Source of the DNA: Bufo bufo
Taxonomy: Eukaryota; Chordata; Amphibia; Anura; Bufonidae
Assembly (NCBI RefSeq): GCF_905171765.1
Contig: NC_053390.1
Location: 215,711,927 to 215,775,926, forward strand
Reading direction: 5' to 3'
DNA length: 64,000 bases
The position numbers were made by a program, and so were the translations under genes. Position 1 is the stretch's first letter, and every line of letters starts with the position of its first letter. Below the pieces are notes generated by a model, which had not been told where the DNA came from, searched no databases, and worked only from the letters and a program-made list of their open reading frames with translations. This document shows positions 11,426 through 22,406 of this stretch, one piece after another.

Positions 11426-12130
11426 TTACAAGTTTTAGACCTTAGATAAGGACCATAACGGACTAGAAAGTGTCTCATCTGTGGAAACATAAAAGGGGTT
11501 CATTCTTCCTTATCACAAGTATCCCTATTTAGTCGCCCTATCCCGAAAGGCCCTCCTGGGACTTCATAACTTCAAATATTTGCTGTGTTGTCTCCCTTCC
11601 CAGCTAGTTCTTCAAGACAGCACATCTGGTCTACCTTGTCCATCCACTGGTCTATAGTGGTCTTGAGCTGCCTACTTCTATTGCAATTGGGTTCCTCCGC
11701 ACATTGTGGAATTTTCTACCAGACACTCGGTAGCTATGCTGTGGGATAAGTTTTTGGCCACTTTCACACAGTCAAAATTGGTTTTAGTTTTTTAATTCAA
11801 GAAAGGGTTTATAAAAAAAAAAAAAGCTATGTACATAAGTATACATACATACACATATAGCACAACCAGTCCAATTCAGATAAAATGGGAGGTACATAGA
11901 TGTATGAGATACATAGTGAGCTGAAATTATAAACATAATGGGGGTCATTTACGAACAGATATATGCCACTTTTGTGGAGTATAGCTGACGAAGATTCTGT
12001 CGCACGCTATGTTCCAGCAGAATCTGCAACTTCTACCTCGCTCATGCCAGGCCTAAAAAAAGGGACGGGGAAGGGAACGGGCAGGCAGGCCCATCTCAAT
12101 CAGGGGCAGCAGGGGCTCGAACACGCTTGT
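11426..12130. other. No recognised gene
   Basis: Mixed sequence with an A-run at 11811-11824. A GGGGGTCATTTACGAAC motif near 11940 resembles the end of the MITE class seen at 47849. No protein motif was recognised. Confidence 0.4.
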
Positions 12131-12284
12131 CTGAAACTGGCGACTTCTGACACTTCAGCTGTTCTTAAACTACAACTACCAGAATCCACCATTTACTTCT
12201 ATTGGAATTACAAGAACAGCCAAGTGTGCATGATGGGAGTTGTAGTTTCAGAGCAGCTGGAGGGCTGAAGGTTGATGATGCCTG
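12131..12284. mobile_element. Degenerate hAT MITE
   Basis: Same architecture as 3866-4023: an inverted pair CAGCTGTTCTTAAACTACAA and TTGTAGTTTCAGAGCAGCTG, ending TTGATGATGCCTG. The left end and target duplication are eroded. Confidence 0.7.
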
Positions 12285-12532
12285 CTGAATGGGGCCCCAA
12301 TGTCATGCACCTCCAATTTCACAATAGCACAATATGCAGCATTGCTGTAGCTGAAATCCAAAACGAAGACGCCCATCCTCGCCAACCTTCCCACAATGGC
12401 GGCTGGCGTCACAAGTAATATTGCACAAGAATGCAGCCCAATACTTCAACTGTAATATGTTGGCAAGGAGCCATGATCTCAGGCCAGGGTTCTTCTGCAA
12501 GTTATAGCACCTGATAAGGACAGCATCCTTCT

Positions 12533-12848
12533 CTCAGAGCGCCTGCGCCGAATGAAGACCGGCACGGGATTTGAAATGCTGACAGGGCCAGCTGGAAGAG
12601 AGCGCTCGCTAGCCCTGTCAATCAACTGGAGGAGGGGGCGGTTTTTTACAAGGAGGATGCGGCGGCTACCAGCATGTAGACGCCCTACTTGCTGGTAGTG
12701 AAGTCATTTGCATATTTTGAAAGAACGATTTTTAATGAAACGAAGCCACAGAACAAAGGTAAGAGCCCTATATAGGGAATAGTCGTACAATAAGGATTTT
12801 AACAAGCCCAAAAATGAAAAATGTGTTTTGGGGGGTGACAGAAGCCCT
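12533..12848. mobile_element. Half copy of the palindromic TTAA MITE family
   Basis: Matches the right half of the 739-bp palindrome at 16077-16815: CAGAGCGCCTGCGCCGAAT at the left, GGGGGTGACAGAAGCCCT at the right. The left arm is missing, so this is an old truncated copy lying a few hundred bases upstream of the HIP1R promoter. Confidence 0.8.
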
Positions 12849-13080
12849 TTGAGGTAGCATATCACACATGAGACTGTGTGGCAGGTCGTCACTGTGAAGC
12901 CCTGGCTGTTAAAGGCGAGCACACATCCTGGCATAAACAGCTGACATACCAGTTGTGTAGGTTTATAAAACAATTTTTGCAAACATTAGCGAGTTCCCAT
13001 CATTGCCGTGCGGGTAAACTCCTTGTACATTCGCAGTCGCCGGATTTCTGGCATGGTAAATATTTACGCAGGTGACAACA
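12849..13080. other. Upstream flank of the promoter
   Basis: Apparently unique DNA between the truncated MITE and the promoter. No repeat terminus recognised. Confidence 0.4.
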
Positions 13081-13267
13081 GTGCGTCATGACGTCACCTT
13101 GCGCCTAGTTGGAGGTCCCACAGCTCCGCCCACTGCTGCTTCTGCTGTAGCGCTGAGAGATATTACCCAGCATTCTGCGGGGCCGCGGCTGGTCAGGTAG
13201 TGCGGCGTAGTCAGTAGGAGTAGGTGAGCAGACACCGCCGCGGAGACGAGTCTGTCAGTTTTCCGCC
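13081..13267 (+). promoter_or_regulatory. HIP1R: Probable HIP1R promoter and 5' leader
   Basis: CpG-rich DNA directly before the HIP1R start codon, in contrast to the AT-rich surroundings. A palindromic CRE/ATF site TGACGTCA lies at 13089-13096 and a GC box CTCCGCCCAC at 13124-13133. TTACCCAGCATTCTGCG at 13163-13179 partly resembles a ZNF143/Staf site. No convincing TATA box is seen, which suits a housekeeping CpG promoter. The transcription start cannot be placed from sequence alone. The ATG context CCGCCATGA (G at -6, C at -3) is a moderate Kozak match. Confidence 0.7.
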
Positions 13268-13360
13268 ATGAACTCCATTAAGAACGTGCCTTCCCGGGTA
13301 ATGAGCCGGCGCTCCGGTCACGGCTTGGATGCGGAGAGGGAGCAGTTTGACAAGAACCAG
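13268..13360 (+). CDS. HIP1R: HIP1R coding exon 1 (31 codons)
   Basis: HIP1R is a clathrin-adaptor-associated protein of endocytic vesicles. Its N-terminal ANTH domain binds phosphoinositides, its central coiled coil binds clathrin light chain, and its C-terminal THATCH domain binds actin. This exon encodes only the extreme N-terminus: it begins MNSIKNVPSRVMSRR and ends AEREQFDKNQ. As I remember the human protein, it starts MNSIKNVPARVLSRR and has AEREQFDKTQ just before the exon junction, so length and splice position agree at 31 residues. The exon ends in phase 0 directly before GTGAGT. The next expected residues (an AISISKAIN-like stretch of the ANTH domain) were not found downstream, so exon 2 is missing from the window or unrecognised. 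It is the only host coding exon I can identify here. Confidence 0.93.
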
Positions 13361-13366
13361 GTGAGT
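13361..13366 (+). other. Splice donor of HIP1R intron 1
   Basis: CAG then GTGAGT is a strong U1 donor after codon 31. If no exon 2 lies in the window, the intron exceeds 50.6 kb. Confidence 0.9.
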
Positions 13367-13445
13367 GCGTGACCCGGAGAGCAGGACATAGTGTGCGGTG
13401 CAGTGGAGCAGAGCTTTCTAGCCTCCGTGTCTGTCAGGACTTATA

Positions 13446-13556
13446 CAGATGTAGCAGAGCTGACGTTTAGGGATCCTGCTTGGCAATGACGCTGTAGCTT
13501 TACCTGCAGTAAAGTTCCAGCCACCAGTATGTCAAACTCGGCTCTGCTACATCTGT
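13446..13556. mobile_element. Short palindromic MITE with TA flanks
   Basis: The arms CAGATGTAGCAGAGC and GCTCTGCTACATCTG are exact inverse copies, with TA immediately outside both. It sits less than 100 bp into intron 1. Confidence 0.7.
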
Positions 13557-13954
13557 AATATTACTGGAGGGAGTGAAGTGTCAGTGCCAGCCAGATCTGG
13601 GCTTGTAGTGGTACCAATGCCATCTAATAGACTTGGCACAGTTGTCCTGACTTCAAATCCAACCCAGGACCATATCTGCCTGGACTTTGTGCGCTCCTCC
13701 TGGGTTTTCCAGGCTTTCTTCTGGTTTTCTCTGATGGTTTCCTTTGCAGCTGTCTCTAAATCATTTCTGAGATAGGGAAATTAGATTGCAAGCTCCTTTG
13801 GGAAAAAGGGTCTCTGTTCTTGTATATATATTGGTGTTTCTTCATATATTCTTGTAGTACGCCTGATGAAGGGACTGGTGATGTCTCGCAAGCTCGCTAT
13901 GTACTATTATTACTTCTATTTTTGTTATCCAGTACCAAACCTGCAATACTCTTA
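13557..13954. other. No recognised gene
   Basis: Includes TTAGATTGCAAGCTCCTTTG near 13780, a motif I associate with a dispersed frog repeat, but its ends could not be defined. Confidence 0.35.
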
Positions 13955-14530
13955 GGCTACTTAGGATCCGTTGCAATAATACAACCGCATGCATCCGTCA
14001 TGAACGGATCCGTTTGTATTATCTGTAATATAGCCAAGACGGATCCGTCATGAATAGTGTTGAGCGAACTTGTGTTTTAAGTTCGGCGTCTAAAGTTCTG
14101 GTTATTGAAGAATCGCGTTATGGATTCTAAATTCCGTTCTGGTCCGCGGTAGCGGAATCCGTAACGCAATTCTTCGATAACCCGAACTTTAGACCCCGAA
14201 CTTAAACCACAAGTTCACTCAACACTAATCATGTACACCATTGAAAGTCAATGGGAGACGGATCCGTTTTCTATCGTGTCAGAGAAAACGGATCTGTCCC
14301 CATTGACTTACATTGTGTGTCAGGACGGATCCGTTTGGCTCAGTTTCATCAGACGGACACCATAACGCTGCAAGCGGAATGGAGACTGAACGGAGGCAAA
14401 CTGATGTATTCTGAGCGGATCCTTTTCCATTCAGAATGCATTAGGGCAAAACGGATCCGTTTTGGACCGCTTGTGAGAGCCCTGAACGGATCTCTTCAAA
14501 CGGAAACCAGAACGCCAGTGTGAAAGTAGC
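13955..14530. mobile_element. PIF-Harbinger MITE interrupted by a TA MITE
   Basis: Starts GGCTACTTAGGATCCG after TTA (13952-13954) and ends AGTGTGAAAGTAGC. It is full of ACGGATCCGT palindromes and matches 45749-46066. That copy continues smoothly (CGTCATGAATTCCATTG) where this one is split by the insert at 14057-14225. Confidence 0.82.
14057..14225. mobile_element. Nested palindromic MITE with TA duplication
   Basis: GTGTTGAGCGAACTTGTG at the left and CAAGTTCACTCAACAC at the right are inverted, with TA at 14055-14056 and 14226-14227. The comparison with the uninterrupted copy near 45880 supports the insertion boundary. Confidence 0.85.
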
Positions 14531-14984
14531 ATTTTAAGGAGAGCAGTTTTCTATTGGCTAGCACGGTACCAGTGGTTTTCCTTTTTGTATCATCCCATGT
14601 AATTCCCACCGGAGCGGTGTTCCTGAAAGGGTTATTCCTACACAAGATGTGCCAAAATAAATATCCAAAAAGTGCAGGTGCCACCTCTGGGACCCGCTCC
14701 TATCGTACGTTTGTGACATACCTCTGTTCAGCTTGCATCAATGTATCCCATGATTATGCCAATGGGAGCGCACTGTAAGCCCCCCAGAGTATTTGGGTGT
14801 TGGACCATCTATGTCATAGTGGCGCACCTTTACCAACTATCAGCTACACCTTAATTTGTGTTAAAAGCTCAGGATAACAATTTTTTTTTTTTCCGCATTA
14901 AAATTATGCTTAAAGGGGCATTCCGATCTTGGTCATTCATGCCTGAGATAGGAATACTTGTTGTATCCGGAGACCAGAGGTGGT
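14531..14984. other. No recognised gene
   Basis: Contains a T-run at 14881-14892 and AAAGGGGCATTCCGATC near 14912, which looks like one end of a MITE of the AAAGGGG class. No complete element was resolved. Confidence 0.35.
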
Positions 14985-15267
14985 CAAGGTTCCGTTTTTT
15001 TTGCGGATAGGATGCAGACCCATTCATTTCAATGGGTCCGCAAAAAACGCGGACAGCACACCGTGTGCTATCTGCATCCGTATGTCTGTTCCGTTGCCCC
15101 GCCAAAAAAATAGTGCATGTCCTATTTTTTTCTAGTTTGTGGACAAGGATAGACATTATTACAATGGATCCGCCAAAAAAAAAAAAGCCTTACGGAACGT
15201 CATCCTTTTTTTGCAGATCCGCATTTTGAGCACTGCAAAACACATAAGATCGTGTGCATGTAGCCTA
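14985..15267. mobile_element. Truncated PIF-Harbinger MITE
   Basis: The interior GCGGATAGGATGCAGACCC matches 50314-50625. The right end GATCGTGTGCATGTAGCC is intact at 15267, while the left terminus is lost. Confidence 0.7.
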
Positions 15268-15617
15268 TATCTGACGATGCAGTCCCTCAGACGTCGGTGG
15301 CACATCGCTAGGTGCAGGTCACACCTCTGGGAATTTGCCGGTTTTGGGGCCATGAAAACACCAACTTGCACTTATTAGCCGGGGATTCGGGTTCTAAACC
15401 TGGTCATCCATCCCCACAAAAGAAAGAAAGCAAAACCAAAACGCGTCCAGGACTCTGCTCCAGCGGCATTGGGCGCTGATGAGGCGGAGGATGGGACACC
15501 GTACTTCATTGCGCATGCTCTGGACTTCAGTAACACGCGCAGTGAAGCAGGTTGTACCGTACTTGGCTTCATTGGTCCAGTGTGAATGCAGCCACCGGAG
15601 ATGGGTCCTGGACTCTT
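15268..15617. other. No recognised gene
   Basis: Moderately GC-rich, no clear inverted termini, no credible long frame. Confidence 0.35.
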
Positions 15618-15840
15618 CTTCCAGCAAGGCCTCCTGCACACGTCCGTATCCGTTTTGCGGTCTGCAAAGTGGGAAAGCGGTCTTTGTGCCTCCGGCCCCA
15701 TTGTAGAAATGCCTCTTCTTGTCCGCAGAACAAACAAGAATAGGACGTGTTCTGTTATTTGCGGCCCCTAGAAATGAATGTGTCCGCAAAAAAGTGAGGA
15801 TCAGATGTGAACCAAAAATACGGCCGTGGCCGCGGGGCCT
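15618..15840. mobile_element. Degenerate Harbinger MITE
   Basis: CTCCTGCACACGTCCGTATC at the left and TACGGCCGTGGCCGCGGGGCC at the right are eroded versions of the usual CATGCACACGACCG ends. Confidence 0.5.
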
Positions 15841-16076
15841 CAAGGTTGGACTTTTATATACTTCTGTTTGCTATGGTGTATAATGGCATGGTAGTGGTCT
15901 AGTGGCCCCACAGCAGGTGACAGGTTCCCTCTAAGGCCTCTGTAGCCGCACAACCTCAGCTTTCTCACTTATTCTATAATATTTGCTATAAGAGGATTAG
16001 ACGCTGATGAAATATTACGTGAAGGAAAGCAGATATCTCATTTATAACTTGCGTCTTCTAGATTTTCTTGTCTTAA

Positions 16077-16815
16077 AGGGCTTCTGTCACCCCACTAAAG
16101 TGATTTTTTTTTTTTTTGGGGCTAGTTAAATTAGTTATATAGCGATATATGAAAATATAATTGTGTTACTTACATTGATCCAGCAGTTTATTCAAAAAAC
16201 GAAGTTTTATCATATGCAAATTCGGTCTCTACCAGCAAGTAGGGCGGCTACTTGCTGGTAGCTGCTGCAGAAATCCGCCCCCTCCTCTTGTTGATTGACA
16301 GGGCCAGCCGGGATCTCCTCCTCCGGCCAGCCCTGTCGGCATTTCAAAAATCGCGCGCCTGTGTTGATTCGGCGCAGGCGCTCTGAGATGAGGAGGCTCG
16401 TCTCCTCAGAACTCCCTCAGTGCGCCTGCGCCGATGACATCACCGAAATAGAAGACGTCATCGGCGCAGGCGCACTGAGGGAGTTCTGAGGAGACGAGCC
16501 TCCTCATCTCAGAGCGCCTGCGCCGAATCAACACAGGTGCGCGATTTTTGAAATGCCGACAGGGCTGGCCGGAGGAGGAGATCCCGGCTGGCCCTGTCAA
16601 TCAACAAGAGGAGGGGGCGGATTTCTGCAGCAGCTACCAGCAAGTAGCCGCCCTACTTGCTGGTAGAGACCGAATTTGCATATGATAAAACTTCGTTTTT
16701 TGAATAAACTGCTGGATCAATGTAAGTAACACAATTATATTTTCATATATCGCTATATAACTAATTTAACTAGCCCCAAAAAAAAAAATCACTTTAGTGG
16801 GGTGACAGAAGCCCT
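16077..16815. mobile_element. 739-bp near-perfect palindromic TTAA MITE
   Basis: AGGGCTTCTGTCACCCC at 16077 is mirrored by GGGGTGACAGAAGCCCT ending at 16815. TTAA stands at 16073-16076 and 16816-16819. The two arms stay almost identical over their whole length with a centre near 16447, so the two strands carry matching 64-codon open frames (16295-16489 plus, 16406-16600 minus) that differ at only a few residues. The frames are a by-product of symmetry. Confidence 0.93.
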
Positions 16816-16901
16816 TTAACAAAAATCTTTCCGACCTCAAGTCAATGCGTGTTTGTGTATGAAGACAAGGATTACATAACGGTTTCTCAGTTTTACCATA
16901 A

Positions 16902-17393
16902 GGGCTCATGCACACGACTGTTTTGCGGTCTGTTTTTCACTGATCCGTTGTTCCATATCTGAGGTTTTTTTTTTCTCTCTGATTTAAGTCCTCATCCGTT
17001 CCGTTATTGTACAAAACATATCCGTATGGTTTCCATATTTGATCTGTTTTTTTGCGGATTGTATACAGAAACAGTAACTTATTAATCACCAAACACATGA
17101 GCAATATGGGCTGCGCATAGCATTTCTACAGTATGGATGAAATACGGATGACATATGGATGTGTTCCGTGTGCGTTCCGTACTTTTTGCAGACCCATTGA
17201 CTTGAATGGGGCCTCAGACCGTGATTTGCGGACAATAATAGGACGTGCTACTTTTTTGCGGAACGGACAAACGGAATGCACATGGAGTAACTTTTGTATT
17301 TTCTACAGCCCCATTGAAGTGAATGGTTCCGCATACGGTCCACAAAAAAAACGGAACAGAAGAGGAAAGAAAATAAGTTTGTGTGCATGAGCT
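16902..17393. mobile_element. PIF-Harbinger MITE abutting a TTAA element
   Basis: GGGCTCATGCACACGAC after TAA at the left, TTTGTGTGCATGAGC at the right. The right end runs straight into the TTAA target of the next element, so one inserted at the edge of the other. Confidence 0.8.
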
Positions 17394-17403
17394 TTAACCA
17401 CCT

Positions 17404-17713
17404 CAGGACCGCCGTACGCAGGATTGCGTCTTTGCGGCGGTCCTGTTGTTCTGGGTGGACGCGCCGGTGCGTCCTCTCGCGAGACGCGAGATTTCCTGTG
17501 AACGCGCGCACACAGGCGCGCGCGTTCACAGGATCGGAAGGTAAGCGAGTGGATCTCCAGCCTGCCAGCGGCGATCGTTCGCTGGCAGGCTGGAGATGTG
17601 ATTTTTTTTAACCCCTAACAGGTATATTAGACGCTGTTTTGATAACAGCGTCTAATATACCTGCTACCTGGTCCTCTGGTGGTCCCCTTTGTTTGGATCG
17701 ACCACCAGAGGAC
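17404..17713. repeat. Stem-loop series at the left end of family E
   Basis: Successive inverted repeats: AGGACCGCC/GGCGGTCCT (17404-17443), CCTGTGAACGCGCGC/complement (17494-17532), CTCCAGCCTGCCAGCG/complement (17556-17596), GGTATATTAGACGCTG/complement (17621-17661) and GTCCTCTGGTGGTC/complement (17670-17713). The same series recurs at 38840-39155 in copy 2. Confidence 0.85.
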
Positions 17714-17815
17714 ACAGGCAGCTCAGTAATATGTTGCACCAAGCACCACTACACTACACCCCCCCCCCCCGTCACTTATTAACCCCTTATTAGCCCTTGA
17801 TCACCCCTGATCACC

Positions 17816-19560
17816 CCATATAGACTCCCTGATCACCCCCCTGTCATTGATTACCCCCCTGTCATTGATCACCCCCCTGTAAAGCTCCATTCAGATGTCC
17901 GCATGATTTTTACGGATCCACTGATAGACTGATCGGATCCGTAAAAATCATACGGATGTCTGAATGCAGCCTTACAGGGGAGTGATAAATGACGGAGGTG
18001 ATCACCCCATATAGACTCCCTGATCACCCCCCTGTCATTGATCACCCCCCTGTAAAGCTCCATTCAGATGTCCGCATGATTTTTACGGATCCACTGATAG
18101 ACTGATCGGATCCGTAAAAATCATACGGACGTCTGAATGCAGCCTTACAGGGGAGTGATCAATGACTGTGGTGATCACCCCATATAGACTCCCTGATCAC
18201 CCCCCTGTCATTGATTACCCCCCTGTCATTGATCACCCCCCTGTAAAGCTCCATTCAGATGTCCGCATGATTTTTACGGATCCACTGATAGACTGATCGG
18301 ATCCGTAAAAATCATACGGACGTCTGAATGCAGCCTTACAGGGGAGTGATCAATGACTGTGGTGATCACCCCATATAGACTCCCTGATCACCCCCCTGTC
18401 ATTGATTACCCCTCTGTCATTGATCACCCCCCTGTAAAGCTCCATTCAGATGTCCGCATGATTTTTACGGATCCACTGATAGACTGATCGGATCCGTAAA
18501 AATCATACGGACGTCTGAATGCAGCCTTACAGGGGAGTGATCAATGACTGTGGTGATCACCCCATATAGACTCCCTGATCACCCCCCTGTCATTGATTAC
18601 CCCTCTGTCATTGATCACCCCCCTGTAAAGCTCCATTCAGATGTCCGCATGATTTTTACGGATCCACTGATAGACTGATCGGATCCGTAAAAATCATACG
18701 GACGTCTGAATGCAGCCTTACAGGGGAGTGATCAATGACTGTGGTGATCACCCCATATAGACTCCCTGATCACCCCCCTGTCATTGATTACCCCTCTGTC
18801 ATTGATCACCCCCCTGTAAAGCTCCATTCAGATGTCCGCATGATTTTTACGGATCCACTGATAGACTGATCGGATCCGTAAAAATCATACGGACGTCTGA
18901 ATGCAGCCTTACAGGGGAGTGATCAATGACTGTGGTGATCACCCCATATAGACTCCCTGATCACCCCCCTGTCATTGATTACCCCTCTGTCATTGATCAC
19001 CCCCCTGTAAAGCTCCATTCAGATGTCCGCATGATTTTTACGGATCCACTGATAGACTGATCGGATCCGTAAAAATCATACGGACGTCTGAATGCAGCCT
19101 TACAGGGGAGTGATCAATGACTGTGGTGATCACCCCATATAGACTCCCTGATCACCCCCCTGTCATTGATTACCCCTCTGTCATTGATCACCCCCCTGTA
19201 AAGCTCCATTCAGATGTCCGCATGATTTTTACGGATCCACTGATAGACTGATCGGATCCGTAAAAATCATACGGACGTCTGAATGCAGCCTTACAGGGGA
19301 GTGATCAATGACTGTGGTGATCACCCCATATAGACTCCCTGATCACCCCCCTGTCATTGATTACCCCTCTGTCATTGATCACCCCCCTGTAAAGCTCCAT
19401 TCAGATGTCCGCATGATTTTTACGGATCCACTGATAGACTGATCGGATCCGTAAAAATCATACGGACGTCTGAATGCAGCCTTACAGGGGGGTGATCAAT
19501 GACAGTTGGGTGATCACCCCATATAGACTCCCTGATCACCCCCCTGTCATTGATCACCCC
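17816..19560. repeat. 191-bp tandem array, about nine units
   Basis: The marker TAGACTCCCTGATC recurs at 17821, 18012, 18185, 18376, 18567, 18758, 18949, 19140, 19331 and 19524. Spacing is 191 bp except for one 173-bp unit (one 18-bp TCATTGAT sub-repeat fewer) and a final 193-bp unit. Each unit carries a perfect hairpin with arms ATGATTTTTACGGATCC and GGATCCGTAAAAATCAT. Central units are nearly identical, whereas the first and last differ slightly, as expected from unequal exchange. Copy 2 of the element has no such array at the same place. Confidence 0.97.
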
Positions 19561-20029
19561 CCCTGTCATTGATCACCCCCCTGTCATTGATCCCCCCCCC
19601 CCCCCCCCTCTGTAAGGCTGCATTCAGTCTTTTTTTTGGCCCAAGTTAGCGGAATTTTTTTTTTTTTCTTACAAAGTCACATATTCCACTAACTTGTGAC
19701 AAAAAATAAAATCTCACATGAACTCACCATACCCCTCACGGAATCCAAATGCGTAAAATTTTTTAGACATTTATATTCCAGACTTCTTCTCACGCTTTAG
19801 GACCCCTAGAATGCCAGGGCAGTATAAATACCCCACATGTGACCCCATTTCGGAAAGAAGACACCCCAAGGTATTCCGTGAGGGGCATATTGAGTCCATG
19901 AAAGATTTAAATTTTTGTCCCAAGTTAGCGGAACGGGAGACTTTGTGAGAAAAAAATAAAAAATATCAATTTCCGCTAACTTGTGCCAAAAAAAAAAAAT
20001 TTCTATGAACTCGCCATGCCCCTCATTGA

Positions 20030-20610
20030 ATACCTTGGGGTGTCTTCTTTCCAAAATGGGGTCACATGTGGGGTATTTATACTGCCCTGGCATTCTAGGG
20101 GCCCCAAAGCGTGAGAAGAAGTCTGGTATCCAAATGTCTAAAAATGCCCTCCTAAAAGGAATTTGGGCCCCTTTGCGCATCTAGGCTGCAAAAAAGTGTC
20201 ACACATCTGGTATCGCCGTACTCAGGAGAAGTTGGGGAATGTGTTTTGGGGTGTCATTTTACATATACCCATGCTGGGTGAGATAAATATCTTGGTCAAA
20301 TGCCAACTTTGTATAAAAAAATGGAAAAAGTTGTCTTTTGCCAAGATATTTCTCTCACCCAGCATGGGTATATGTAAAAAGACACCCCAAAACACATTCC
20401 CCAACGTCTCCTGAATACGGCGATACCAGATGTGTGACACTTTTTTGCAGCCTAGGTGGGCAAAGGGGCCCACATTCCAAAGAGCACCTTTCGGATTTCA
20501 CTGGTCATTTACCTACTTACCACACATTAGGGCCCCTGGAAAATGCCAGGGCAGTATAACTACCCCACAAGTGACCCCATTTTGGAAAGAAGACACCCCA
20601 AGGTATTCCG
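20030..20610. repeat. Internal palindrome 1 of family E
   Basis: The block CTTGGGGTGTCTTCTTTCC ... TACTGCCCTGGCATT on the left returns inverted on the right, with a centre near 20318 inside a GCCAACTTT/AAAGTTG-type loop. The paired open frames on the two strands come from this symmetry. Confidence 0.88.
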
Positions 20611-20779
20611 TGAGGGGCATGGCGAGTTCCTAGAATTTTTTTTTTTTTGTCACAAGTTAGTGGAAAATGATGATTTTTTTTTTTTTTTTTTTTTCATACA
20701 AAGTCTCATATTCCACTAACTTGTGACAAAAAATAAAAACTTCCATGAACTCACTATGCCCATCAGCGAATACCCTGGG

Positions 20780-21370
20780 GTCTCTTCTTTCCAAAATGGG
20801 GTCACTTGTGGGGTAGTTATACTGCCCTGGCATTCTAGGGGCCCAAATGTGTGGTAAGGAGTTTGAAATCAAATTCTGTAAAAAATGACGAGTGAAATTC
20901 GAAAGGTGCTCTTTGGAATGTGGGCCCCTTTGCCCATCTAGGCTGCAAAAAAGTGTCACACATCTGGTATCTCCGTACTCAGGAGAAGGTGGGGAATGTG
21001 TTTTGGGGTGTCATTTTACATATACCCATGCTGGGTGAGAGAAATATCTTGGCAAAAGACAACTTTTCCCATTTTTTTATACAAAGTTGGCATTTGACCA
21101 AGATATTTATCTCACCCTGCATGGGTATATGTAAAAAGACACCCCAAAACACATTCCCCAACTTCTACTGAATACGGAGATACCAGATGTGTGACACTTT
21201 TTTGCAGCCTAGGTGGGCAAAGGGGCCCACATTCCAAAGAGCACCTTTCGGATTTCACTCGTCATTTTTTACAGAATTTGATTTCAAACTCCTTACCACA
21301 CATTTGGGCCCCTAGAATGCCAGGGCAGTATAACTACCCCACAAGTGACCCCATTTTGGAAAGAAGAGAC
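20780..21370. repeat. Internal palindrome 2 of family E
   Basis: Same module type as palindrome 1, centred near 21075 and with the loop inverted relative to it. The pair implies an inverted duplication of an already palindromic module. Counterparts in copy 2 lie around 40030-40640 and 40780-41400. Confidence 0.85.
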
Positions 21371-22080
21371 CCCAAGGTATTTCGTGATGGGCATAGTGAG
21401 TTCATGGAAGTTTTTATTTTTTGTCACAAGTTAGTGGAATATGAGACTTTGTAAGAAAAAAAAAAAAAAAAGAAAAAAATCATCATTTTCCGCTAACTTG
21501 TGACAAAAAATAAAAAGTTCTATGAACTCACTATGCCCATCAGCGAATACCTTAGGGTGTGTATTTTCCGAAATGGGGTCATTTGTGGGGTGTTTGTACT
21601 GTCTGGCCATTGTAGAACCTCAGGAAACATGACAGGTGCTCAGAAAGTCAGAGCTGCTTCAAAAAGCGGAAATTCACATTTTTGTACCATAGTTTGTAAA
21701 CGCTATAACTTTTACCCAAACCATTTTTTTTTTACCCAAACATTTTTTTTTAATCAAAGACATGTAGAACAATAAATTTAGAGCAAAATTTATATATGGA
21801 TGTCGTTTTTTTTGCAAAATTTTACAACTGAAAGTGAAAAATGTCATTTTTTTGCAAAAAAATCGTTAAATTTCGATTAATAACAAAAAAAGTAAAAATG
21901 TCAGCAGCAATGAAATACCACCAAATGAAAGCTCTATTAGTGAGAAGAAAAGGAGGTAAAATTCATTTGGGTGGTAAGTTGCATGACCGAGCAATAAACG
22001 GTGAAAGTAGTGTAGGTCAGAAGTGTAAAAAGTGGCCTGGTCTTTCAGGGTGTTTAAGCACTGGGGGCTGAGGTGGTTAA

Positions 22081-22403
22081 GGCCTCTTGCGCACACACAC
22101 ATTTTTTTTCCATTCCGTTTTTTGCGTACCGTATACGGAACCATTCATTTCAATGGATCTGCAAAAAAATAAACGAAAGGTACTCTGTATGCCTTCCTTT
22201 TCCGTATTTCTGTTCCGTTCAAAGATAGAACATGTCCTATTATTGTCTGCATAACGGACAAGGATAGTACTGTTTATTAGGGGCCAGATGTGCCGTTCCG
22301 CAAAAAACGGAATGCACACGGATGTCATCCGTAATTTTTGCGGATCCGTTTTTTGCAGACCTGCAAAATACTGAAAAAGACATACGGTCGTGCGCAAGAG
22401 GCC
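22081..22403. mobile_element. PIF-Harbinger MITE with TAA duplication
   Basis: GGCCTCTTGCGCACAC and GTGCGCAAGAGGCC are inverted ends with TAA on both sides (22078-22080, 22404-22406). Its left TAA overlaps the TTAA of family E copy 1. Confidence 0.9.
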
Positions 22404-22406
22404 TAA

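Larger units (their letters stand above)
17398..22076. mobile_element. Large TTAA-target element, family E copy 1
   Basis: TIRs CCACCTCAG (17398) and CTGAGGTGG (to 22076) lie inside TTAA at 17394-17397 and 22077-22080. The same ends and interior occur at 38834-42000. From left to right it holds a stem-loop series, a 191-bp tandem array, two large palindromes, then an AT-rich tail. No transposase is encoded, so it must have been moved by a partner enzyme, presumably piggyBac-like given the target. Confidence 0.85.

Noticed and set aside
16295..16600. Matching 64-codon frames on both strands
   Set aside because: They are produced by the symmetry of the palindromic MITE and have no start context or family motif.
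17816..19560. CRISPR-like regular spacing
   Set aside because: The whole 191-bp unit repeats with no unique spacers, and the setting is a vertebrate transposon. It is a minisatellite or satellite.
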